From Liolophura sinensis (Eukaryota > Mollusca > Polyplacophora > Chitonida > Chitonidae), in contig NC_088302.1 in the NCBI RefSeq assembly GCF_032854445.1, positions 33,883,979 to 33,947,978 of the forward strand: 64,000 nucleotides of DNA, read 5' to 3'. Every line of letters begins with the position of its first letter. The stretch's first letter is position 1. Shown here piece after piece: positions 49,801 through 61,800 of the stretch. The translations under genes and the position numbers were made by a program. The notes under the pieces are model-generated. The model had not been told where the DNA came from. It saw only the letters and a program-made list of their open reading frames with translations, and did no database searches.

Positions 49801-52800
49801 TCGTGCTTATTTGACGAGCAGATGCTTGCTTGGCATGGGAGATACTTTTTCTGTTTGGGAGATGGTTATTTGTCAGACCTCGTGCTTATTTGATGAACAG
49901 ATGCTTGCTTGGCATGGGAGATGCTTTTTCTGTTTGGGAGATGCTTTTTCTGTTTGGGTCATGCTTATTTGTCAGACCTCATGCTTATTTGATGGACAGA
50001 TGGTTGCTTGGTATGGGGGATGCTTTTTCTGTTTGGGGTATGCTTATTTGTCAGAGCTTGTGCTTATTTGATGAACAGATGCTTGCTTGGCATGGGAGAT
50101 ACTTTTTCTGTTTGGGAGATGCTTATTTGTCAGACCTTGTGCTTATTTGATGGACAGATGCTTGCTTGGTATGGGAGATGCTTTTTCTGTTTGGGGTATG
50201 CTTATTTGTCAGACCTCGTGCTTATTTGATGAACAGATGGTTGCTTGGTATGGGAGATGCTTTTTCTGTTTGGGAGATGGTTATTTGTCAGACCTTGTGC
50301 TTATTTGATGGACAGATGCTTGCTTGGTATGGGAGATGCTTTTTCTGTTTGGGGTATGCTTATTTGTCAGACCTCGTGCTTATTTGATGAACAGATGCTT
50401 GCTTGGCATGGGAGATGCTTTTTCTGTTTGGGAGATGCTTTTTCTGTTTGGGAGATGGTTATTTGTCAGACCTTGTGCTTATTTGATGGACAGATGCTTG
50501 CTTGGTATGGGAGATGCTTTTTCTGTTTGGGGTATGCTTATTTGTTAGACCTCGTGCTTATTTGATGAACAGATGCTTGCTTGGCATGGGAGATGCTTTT
50601 TCTGTTTGGGAGATGCTTTTTCTGTTTGGGAGATGGTTATTTGTCAGACCTTGTGCTTATTTGATGGACAGATGCTTGCTTGGTATGGGAGATGCTTTTT
50701 CTGTTTGGGAGATGGTTATTTGTCAGACCTTGTGCTTATTTGATGAACAGATGCTTGCTTGGTATGAGAGATGCTTTTTCTGTTTGGGTGATACTTATTT
50801 GTCAGACCTCGTGCTTATTTGATGAACAGATGGTTGCTTGGTATGGGAGATGCTTTTCCTGTTTGGGAGACGGTTATTTGTCAGACCTCGTGCTTATTTG
50901 ATGGACAGATGGTTGCTTGGTATGGGAGATGCTTTTCCTGTTTGGGAGATGGTTATTTGCCAGACCTTGTGCTTATTTGATGAACAGATGCTTGCTTGGT
51001 ATGGGAGATGCTTGTTCTGTTTGGGAGATGGTTATTTGTCAGACCTCGTGCTTATTTGATGAACAGATGCTTGCTTGGTATGGGAGATTGTTTTTCTGTT
51101 TGGGAGATGGTTATTTGTCAGACCTCGTGCTTATTTGATGAACAGATGCTTGCTTGGTATGGGAGATGCTTTTTCTGTTTGGGAGATGGTTATTTGTCAG
51201 ACCTTGTGCTTATTTGATGGACAGATGGTTGCTTGGTATGGAGATGCTTTTTCTGTTTGGGAGATGCTTATTTGTCAGACCTTGTGCTTATTTGACAAAC
51301 AGATGCTTGCTTGGTATGGGAGATTCTTTTTCTGTTTGGGAGATGGTTATTTGTCAGACCTCGTGCTTATTTGATGGACAGATGGTTACTTGGTATGGGA
51401 GATGCTTTTTCTGTTTGGGAGATGGTTATTTGTCAGACCTTGTGCTTATTTGATGAACAGATGCTTGCTTGGTATGGGAGATGCTTTTTCTGTTCGGGAG
51501 ATGGTTATTTGTCAGACCTCATGCTTATTTGATGGACAGATGGTTGCTTGGTATGGGAGATGCTTTTTCTGTTTGGGAGATGGTTATTTGTCAGACCTTG
51601 TGCTTATTTGATGAACAGATGGTTGCTTGGTATGGGAGATTCTTTTTCTGTTTGGGGTATGCTTATTTGTCAGACCTCGTGCTTATTTGATGGACAGATG
51701 CTTGCTTGGTATGGAGATGCTTTTTCTGTTTGGAAGATTCTTTTTCTGTTTGGGGTATGCTTATTTGTTAGACCTCATGCTTATTTGATGAACAGATGGT
51801 TGCTTGGTATAGATACTTTTTCTGTTTGGGAGAGAGTTGTTTTGGGAGATACCTATTTGGTTGGGAAGATGTTTATTTCATTTAATAGATGGAGGCCAAA
51901 GTCCAGAATTTTCCTCTTCATTGTGCATCTTCATGTGTGTTTGTACATAATTGTACAGTATGTACCAATTTTACATATATAGATGTACATGTAGTTATAT
52001 AGTATTTTCAACATGTGAACAGTCATGGGTTGATTTTGTTAGTATTATTCCTGTCTGATGAAACATCTGAGTACATCTTTAAATAACGGAATACTGGTGT
52101 TAATATTTTGTTATTTTGCATGGTAAAATTCATGTTGTATTGTCAGATTTGATAATGAAAGGTCAGGGATTTTAGTTCTGATGGTAACTATGCCTTTTGT
52201 GGTAGATTTGTGAGCTTAAGTCGCGATGATGCTCGCTAACTCTGCGCTCTTTATATGTCATGTGTGTGTTGTAAGATCTGCCACCTGCGGATGGTCATGC
52301 GTTTCCCCTGGAGCTCGTTGTCTCTCACCATAATGCTGGCTGTCATTGTTTATGTATAAGTGAAATATTCACATTTAAGTGAAATTCCAGCCAAATAAAT
52401 AAATAAATAAATCACATGTGGTCGAAAGAGTCACAGTAGAGTGTTCTGTGCATGTACTCTGCATGCATTTATCTTGGCAGAAAACCATATTCTTGTGGAG
52501 ATTATTCTGTTAAATTTCCATGGGGTAACTTGCCTGTACTTGCAGATAAATGTATTCAGAAAACGCTGATTGTAAAAAATTGATTCATGTATTATTTCAG
52601 CTCAAATCACAAGAACTGGCAGCTTGGCTTTCCAGTCGAAAAGGACGAGAAAACTTACTGCTAAGAGGGTTAGTATGCAATATGCCCATGTGCATGTTCA
52701 ATGTGAGGTACTATTTCAATACCGGTAATTGGGATCCTCCTGTGGCTATCAAATAGCAATCACAATGAAACAAGTTTGAATATTGCTTGAGAACATAGAT

Positions 52801-55800
52801 GGATAGGTCTTAATAAAGATACAGAGATGGTCCTTATCAGTGAAAGTGATTATCATTGTTATTAAGACTTAGGACTGATTACTGAGAAAAAGCTTGATGG
52901 ATAAATTGGTGACATATAGAGCACATAGAACTCTGATGAAAGGATCTTCATGATAAATTTCATAGTTACTTCTGGTCCTGCCATTAGAACTATGAATAAA
53001 GGTTGATCATGATAAATTTCGTAGTTACTTCTGATCATGCCAGTAGAACTCTGATTAAAGGTTCATTATGATAAATTTCATAGTTACTTCTAGTCCTGCC
53101 AGTAGAACTCTGATTAAAGGCTCATCATGATAAATTTCATAGTTACTTCTAGTCATGCCAGTAGAACTCTGATTAAAGGTTCATTATGATAAATTTCATA
53201 GTTACTTCTGGTCATGCCAGTAGAACTCTGATTAACGGCTCATCATGATAAATTTCATAATTACTTCTGGTCATGCCAGTAGAACTATGATTAAAGGTTG
53301 ATCATGATAAATTTCATAGTTACTTCTGGTCATGCCAGTAGATCTCTGATTAAAGGTTGATCATGATAAATTTCATAGTTACTTCTAATCGTGCTAGTAG
53401 AACTGTGATTAAAGGTTGATCATGATAAATTTCATAGTTACTTCTAATCGTGCCAGTAGAACTCTGATTAAAGGTTGATCATGATAAATTTCATAGTTAC
53501 TTCTAGTGATGCCAGTAGAACTCTGATTAAAGGTTGATCATGATAAATTTCATAGTTACTTATCATAGTCCTGATATTATAACCAGTAGCTGTAGCTACC
53601 AGTAGAACTCTTATCAGAAGAAAGGTGCTTTTATTTTCATTGGTTATACCTCTGGTAGGATTAAATTGGTGATCTTTATATTTTATATACTATTAGCAGA
53701 ATTTTGATGAAAGATTCATAACTCTACCTCCAGCAGATATCACAAAAATAACTCTGATTATGTAACGTTGATGACTCGCATGTAGATGTACTCATGAAAT
53801 GAACACTAGTAAATTCATTGAGTTGTTGCCATTAGCGTACTGTTGATGACTTACACAACCATTTGTTGATGAACAAATTTTTCCTTTTGTTTTAGCCTGT
53901 GTTGACTGGAACTTCCAAAAGCAAAATGACTGTCAGTGGCCAATTTCGGGTTAGTACTCACATACTAGCTGACTGTTTATGGGGCAAGTTTATACTTGAT
54001 ACAGTACCGGTTTATTTCCATTATTTAATTTAATGAATCAAACTGACCCATGAAATGAGTAGAAGATGAATGTCTTCTATTAGATTAATAGGGGATTCTT
54101 TTCAGTTAAAGAAGGTAAAATCAGTCCTCTTGTATCATGTGACCTGTGAAAAATGGTAGACAACCTTTGTTGACATTAATTTATCGATCACGTGTCCCAC
54201 CGTGTTCTAGAGACACTAATAACACCTCTTTCCTTTAGAAACTTCTCAAGTTCACAAACATTCAGCTCCTCAGTTTTCTCCATTGTTTTGTCTATTTAAA
54301 ATAACTTTTTGCGAAATTTTTCTCAGAGGCCTGTGTTACATTTTTGACAGGTCATGATACAGTAGGACCTTTTTTACCTTTTAATGCTAGAAGGAACTCC
54401 CCTATTATACTATTCTTGACGAAGCATTATTTATGGTTTTGCCACTTCTCTGAATGATCTAAAATTTCACCCAAACTAAGGCAGTTTCAGAGGAAATAAA
54501 TATCATAAAATGTAACTTGTACTGCTGAAACTTTACTTTTTCTACTAGGAAAATCGGCCTATTTTCCAAAAAAACTGTATGATATATGGATTACATATCA
54601 CTTCAATGTTGTATGTTCTATCTGTAAAGGTATTGTGACTGTTATAGCTGCATAACGTTCGCTGCATGCCTCGCTATGTGTGTAAAGTATACAAGAGTTT
54701 GCTGCGCTTTTTGTTGTCAGTTCTGTGAATACCACTCGCTCTCGAGCTGCATGCCTAAAGCCAAACAATGATGTATACATCGGGAATTAGTTTACGATAA
54801 GAGGCGTACTGTTTTGGCTAGGTGAATGAGTGAGTGCTTGGGGTTTAACATCGTACTTAACAAGTTTTCAGTCATATGACGACAAAGGAATCATTAGGGT
54901 GCATGTAATGTTGCAGGACGGATTTCCACCGCTCTTTTATCTAGTGCTGCTTCATTGAGACGCCTTACCGAAGGCAAGTAAGCCACCCTGCCCGAGCCAT
55001 TATACAGATATGGGTCAAGCAGTTGTTACAATATTCCCTTCATGCTGAATGCCAAGCGAGGAAGCTGCAACTTCCTCTTTTAAAGTCTTAGGTGTGACTC
55101 GACTCAGGATTGACCCTGGATCTACTGCTCCTGAACTGGATGCTCTACCAACTGTGCCATCGGGGCCAGTTTTTAGCTAGGTTGCTCAGGGGCAATGGAT
55201 TGGTATTTACATGTATCAAAAACATTGTAATTTGTTTTAATGGCTAGAAGGTAAGATTGGCCACACCGGCCAATTTCAAAATTTCTGTCATAGCGAACGG
55301 GATAGATATAAGCCACATTGTGAAAGTGTCTTGGTAGAGAGCTGGCCTGCCATCTCTCCTAGGCGAGGGCTTACAGCTGCATTGAGCGTTCCCGGTGCGA
55401 ACCAACAGCCAGTCATCAATAAAGGAACTATTGGTGGAAATATCGGCGTCTCTTCATCCTTCTCACCTTCGCGGGCGACAGGGATAAAGCCCGGCTAATC
55501 ACGCCGGGTTGAACCTGTACATCGGTTCTGTATATGTAACAACCCGTTCTCATTTGGCGCCATAACACAAACAAGACCAGCACACAAGCCCACTGTCGTC
55601 ACCTGAGAGAGAAAGTTTACAAACATCAACATGTTTCTGAGATCAAATGAGCACTAGACTTCATTGTACGGAACCCTTGTCAGAAGTATCGATCATGTAT
55701 ATTTGAATACAGCTTAAAATACACATAGGTCTGCCGAGTTTCCACCCATCATAATGCTGGCTGCTGTCATATAAGTGAAATATCCTTGAGTACGGCGTAA

Positions 55801-58800
55801 AACACCAATCAAATAAATAAGTAAGTAAATAATATACAAAATATATTTCCTTACAAATGAGTGAAATAAATTATGAATTGGGTCAAACATTTACATGCAT
55901 TGATTTGGACTGCTAATTTTGAGTCACATGCATGCATCTTTTGTTAGAATTCGCTGAAGATCCTGATGGAGAAGATGAATGCAGCCTCACCCATCTTTGT
56001 GCGCTGTCTGAAGCCTAACCAGAAGAAAGCCCCAAACATGTTTGATAGTCAGTACATGCTGGCTCAGGTAAGGGCACATTGTACTGTACTGAACAAAAAA
56101 AGACTTCAAATTTAGAGACATGAATTACGTTGAAAAATGGCAGTAGAAGGTAGTTAATATGGGCAAATACCATAATGTCCAGGTCTAACCTGATGCATCC
56201 AACCATTGCAATTGTCTGTATTGTTGGGATCTCTAATGGACAGGCCGTACGTGGGAAGGTCTGCCAAGCAAGCTGCGGATGGTCGTAGGTTTCCACCCAC
56301 CTTAATGCTGGTCACCGTAGTATAAGTGAAATATTCTTGAGTATGGCGTAAAACACCAATCAAATAAATTGAATAAATAAATGTAATGGACGGGATGATG
56401 CGTGATAAGTGCACATATGTGATCTTAACATTAAGTCTGTGTTGTTGGGATCTCTAATGGGCAGGCTGATCTGTCCTATGTTCACATGTGTGATCTTAAC
56501 ATTAAGTCTGTGTTGTTGGGATCTCTAATGGGTAGGCTGATCTGTCCTATGTGCACATGTGTGATCTTAACATTAAGTCTGTGTTGTTGGGATCTCTAAT
56601 GGGTAGGCTGATCTGTCCTATGTGCAGATGTGTGATCTTAACATTAAGTCTGTGTTGTTGGGATCTCTAATAGGTAGGCTGATCTGTCCTATGTTCACAT
56701 GTGTGATCTTAACATTAAGTCTGTGTTGTTGGGATCTCTAATGGGTAGGCTGATCTGTTCTATGTTCACATGTGTGATCTTAACATTAAGTCTGTGTTGT
56801 TGGGATCTCTAATGGGTAAGCTAATCTGTCCTATGTGCACATGTGTGATCTTAACATTAAGTCTGTGTTGTTGGGATCTCTAATGGGCAGGCTGATCTGT
56901 CCTATGTTCACATGTGTGATCTTAACATTAAGTCTGTGTTGTTGGGATCTCTAATGGGTAGGCTGATCTGTCCTATGTTCACATGTGTGATCTTAACATT
57001 AAGTCTGTGTTGTTGAGATCTTTAATGGGCAGGCTGATCTGTAATATGTGCACATGTGTGATCTTAACATTAAGTCTGTGTTGTTGGGATCTCTAATGGG
57101 CAGGCTGGTCTGTCCTATGTTCACATCTGTGATCTTAACATTAAGTCTGTGTTGTTGGGATCTCTAATGGGTAGGCTGATCTGTTCTATGTTCACTTGTG
57201 TGATCTTAACATTAAGTCTGTGTTGTGGGGATCTCTAATGGGTAGGCTGATCTGTCCTATGTTCACATGTGTGATCTTAACATTAAGTCTGTGTTGTTGG
57301 GATCTCTAATGGGCAGGCTGATCTGTCCTATGTTCACTTGTGTGATCTTAACATTAAGTCTGTGTTGTTAGGATCTCTAATGGGCAGGCTGATCTGTCCT
57401 GTGTTCACATGTGTGATCTTAACATTAAGTCTGTGTTGTTGGGATCTCTAATGGGTAGGCTGATCTGTCCTATGTTCACATGTGTGATCTTAACATTAAG
57501 TCTGTGTTGTTGGGATCTCTAATGGGCAGGCTGATCTCTCCTATGTTCACAAGTGTGATCTTAACATTAAGTCTGTGTTTTTGGGATCTCTAATGGGCAG
57601 GCTAATCTGTCCTATGTTCACTTGTGTGATCTTAACATTAAGTCTGTGTTGTTGGGATCTCTAATGGGTAGGTGGATCTGTCCTATGTTCACATGTGTGA
57701 TCTTAACATTAAGTCTGTGTTGTTGGGATCTCTAATGGGTAGGCTAATCTGTCCTATGTTCACATATGTGATCTTAACATTAAGTCTGTGTTGTTGGGAT
57801 CTCTAATGGGCAGGCTGATCTGTCCTATGTTCACACGTGTGATCTTAACATTAAGTCTGTGTTGTTGGGATCTCTAATGGGCAGGCTGATCTGTCCTATG
57901 TTCACATGTGTGATCTTAACATTAAGTCTGTGTTGTTGGGATCTCTAATGGGTCGGTGGATCTGTCCTATGTTCACATGTGTGATCTTAACATTAAGTCT
58001 GTGTTGTTGGGATCTCTAATGGGTAGGTGGATCTGTCCTATGTTCACATGTGTGACCTTAACATTAAGTCTGTGTTGTTGGGATCTCTAATGGGTAGGCT
58101 GATCTGTCCTATGTTCACATGTGTGATCTTAACATTAAGTCTGTGTTGCTGGGATCTCTAATAGGCAGGCTGATCTGTAATATGTGCACGTGTGATCTTA
58201 ACATTAAGTCTGTGTTGTGGGGATCTCTAATGGGTAGGCTGATCTGTCCTATATTCACATGTGTGATCTTAACATTAAGTCTGTGTTGTTGGGATCTCTA
58301 ATGGGCAGGCTAATCTGTCCTATGTTCACATGTGTGATCTTAACATTAAGTCTGTGTTGTTGGGATCTCTGATGGGCAGGCTGATCTGTAAAGTGTGATC
58401 TTAACATTAAGTCTGTGTTGTTGGGATCTCTAATGGGCAGGCTAATCTGTAATATGTGCTCATGTGTGATCTTTTTCAGCTCTTGTACACAGGGATGCTT
58501 GAAACTGTGAAAATCAGAAGAGACGGATTTGCTGTGAGAGTTTCTTTTGAGGAGTTTGTAACAAAGTAAGTCCAAATCGTTCAGCTGATTTACTGCCTGT
58601 GGGGTTCCATGGTGACAAAAAGCGGGTGATACCACTCATGGGGCCCTTTGCACAGTTTAGTGTTTGTTGCTTGTCTTTTGCCAAAATAGTGCGCATATCT
58701 GTATGTTACATGTGGGAAAGTTTGTTGGTAACTAGGTTGGTGGTTTAAGCTTAGCACCTCCACCCCATGAAACTGACTTGCATAGTGTAAGTGAATAATT

Positions 58801-61800
58801 GTTGAGTATGACATTAAACAACCCAAAAAACTAAATAAATCAATAAATAAATAACAAAATGAACACATGACTGTATCTCAACATGGACATTTTCACTGCA
58901 CATACAGTTGTATTTTGAAGGCAGACTGGAACGGAAATATACAATTCAGATATTTGAGACACAAAATTATCTCTGGCAGTGTTAAGAATTTTACAGGCTG
59001 ATATAAAGCTGTCCACACACTACTAGGTGCACATTCTGTTATGGTGTGATGGTAAATTCATCTGGTACTTACAGGTACCTGTACACTCTAGGAATATACT
59101 GATATTGTAAATTTCAACCTTTTCAACATCTAAAGCACTTTTTTTTCAGTGGAATTTATCTAATTATTATAAAAATGACACTTTGTGTGTCACCAAAGAT
59201 GCAAGCTTCATAAAACTGTGCAAATTATTTCTGTAATGACCTTAAGTTCCGCCAGTAGACTTGGAAAGTGTATCCCATGATTCATTGCATTGATTGTGGC
59301 TCTTACTAACTGTGCACCGCAGAAGAGCATTGGGGGTGGACAGGGGATTAAATGGACCTGAATGTAATAAACAAGCTCACGCTTCACTGAGCAGTGAGTC
59401 TATGCTCCTACCATCAACAGTTCATGTTTTCTTCAGTTTTAATCATGATGAATTTAGTAAATATATGCTTACTTCACAACAGGTGGACATTGAAATGTTT
59501 TATGATCGCCATTTTATGATGAATGATATAGAGGTGCATGTAAAAATAATATACAGGAATATAATTTATTTATTTATTTATTTGATCAGTGTTTTATGCC
59601 ATACTCATTAAAGAATATTTCACTGGTGGGTCCGAACAACTGGGGAGGAAGCCACAACCATCTGTAGGTTGCAGGCAGATTTTCCTGTGTGGAACTGAGC
59701 ATGAACTGGACTTGAACTCACATATGCTAACTGTAAGGACACACAGGTATATAGTATGGTGTGTATTAAAATGTAAATTTTATGGACTCGTTAATATAAA
59801 GAAATATTGTTCAATTAAAAAACAAAGAAAGAAATTGTAAACTTGACCTTTCTTGGTGAAACGTTTGGTTGATCAGGTACAATCTGCTGGTGTCCTCTCC
59901 AAACCTGGCTGTGACGGCAGAGTCCTGTCAGAAGATCCTTACAGCGAGTGGCCTCAGTGGGGCACATGTCGGGTAAGAATGGATATTTATGTGTTACAAT
60001 ATGCACACAAATACATGCACAAACATTTACAGTTTTTAGGTATGGTACATGTGTTCAAATAAAATGTTTTCAGGTAAAAGCTAGCTTCATGACGAAATGT
60101 ACATGTAGCTTTAAATTAAGGCACATGTTACAGCTCCTTTAGGTACTTGTAGCTCTGTACTAAACTTTGATATAACTCCATTTAACAGGAACATGTATTT
60201 TCGCAAGGTACACATACCGGCGGAAAGATACACATACTGGTGAAAGGTACACGTACCGGTGAAAGGTACATGTACATGTGTTGATATACATACATACAAA
60301 CATAATGCACATGTACGTACTGCTCCTTAAGGCACATGTACGTACTGCTCCTTAAGGCACATGTACGTACTGCTCCTTAAGGCACATGTATGTACTGCTC
60401 CTTAAGGCACATGTACGTACTGCTCCTTAAGGCACATGTATGTACTGCTCCTTAAGGCAACATGTACGTACTGCTCCTTAAGGCACATGTTTAGCTCAAT
60501 AATAGGGAACATGACGTAACTGTATGTTATATTCTTCTGTTTCTTATCCTTGGATTAAACAAGTTTTCAGGGTCTTTTTCCCTATCAGAACACTTTGCCA
60601 TTTTGCTAAATATTTAGTGTTGTCGTTCTGTTTAGTAAATAAATAAAACAGTTTGTCTTCCTGGACACAGTAAGCATGTAATGAAAAGACAAAATGACTT
60701 GTATTTATGGTTTTATTTGCAGTAAAACTAAAGTCTTTCTGAGAAGTCACCATGTTGACACACTGAGTGAAAAGATGCACAAACTGGACCAATCTGCCAT
60801 AAAGATTCAGAAAGGTATGCATACAACATGTGTACATCAGGTCCTGTTATCATCATGGTTAGTTGAAGAATATTTTCAGGTCAGGTCAGGTGTCAGAGCT
60901 TAGATTAGATTCTGTTTTATAATTATGAGCTTAACTCTTGATCATGCCAAAATTAGCCAGTCCCAAATGACAATGAACCTGTCAGTGAAGTAAAATGTCC
61001 TCTTTCTCATATGCATACAGAAATAAATCTTGGGAATTCAAATCAGGAAGATAAAGTTGGCTTGCAAATAGACAGAGCCCCACAGGTCCATCGGCATGTT
61101 CTATAAAATTCCGGGGGTTGCATGTTAGAATTCTGCTCTGGATGTTTTGTGTGCACTTTTAAGTTAGTAGATTTGTTAAAGGAAAAAACCTCTAAAAATT
61201 GATGTAGGCATAATTTAATAGACCACTTAAAACTATGCATAAATATACTTTCATTTATTGTTTTAGATATATGTGAAAAGCGTTTGTTCAGATATTTGAA
61301 TTCTAAGGTGAGCTTTATTGGCCATACTCTCAGAGTTTAGGAAGCGGAAGTTTTTCAAACGCTAATCATGACACTGAATGTTGGAATAACTCTTTTTACC
61401 CATGAGAAAAATATTACTGAAATAATGTTACAGAGAATTCCTTCCTTCTAGTGAACATCAAGGAAAAAAGGTTATGTGACGTCAGCATTCCTAGATGCTG
61501 GCAAGATGGCTTATAAGCACACCATAGTTATCAAATATTTGAATGTCTTTCAACACTCTTAAAAAAATCTGGAAAAATAAATAATAGTATTATTACACTT
61601 AGCTTTCAGTTGTCTTTATGATGAACCTCACTTCATATTTTAGCTTTCTTTTACTCTAAGTATGTGTACCCAGGGCATGGCGGGGGTTCCTCGGGGCTCT
61701 TCGACCCTTAAAGCTGATCATTCTGTAGTACACCATTACACACCAAGCAAAAGAAACAAGTCTAAGCTCTTTTTGCGATTGAGAGCCCGAAACTTGGATT

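Noticed and set aside
49436-51982. Chains of 73- to 144-codon open frames ([15 protein letters not shown] type)
   Set aside because: Shifted translations of the 79-bp minisatellite; the same motif appears in several frames.
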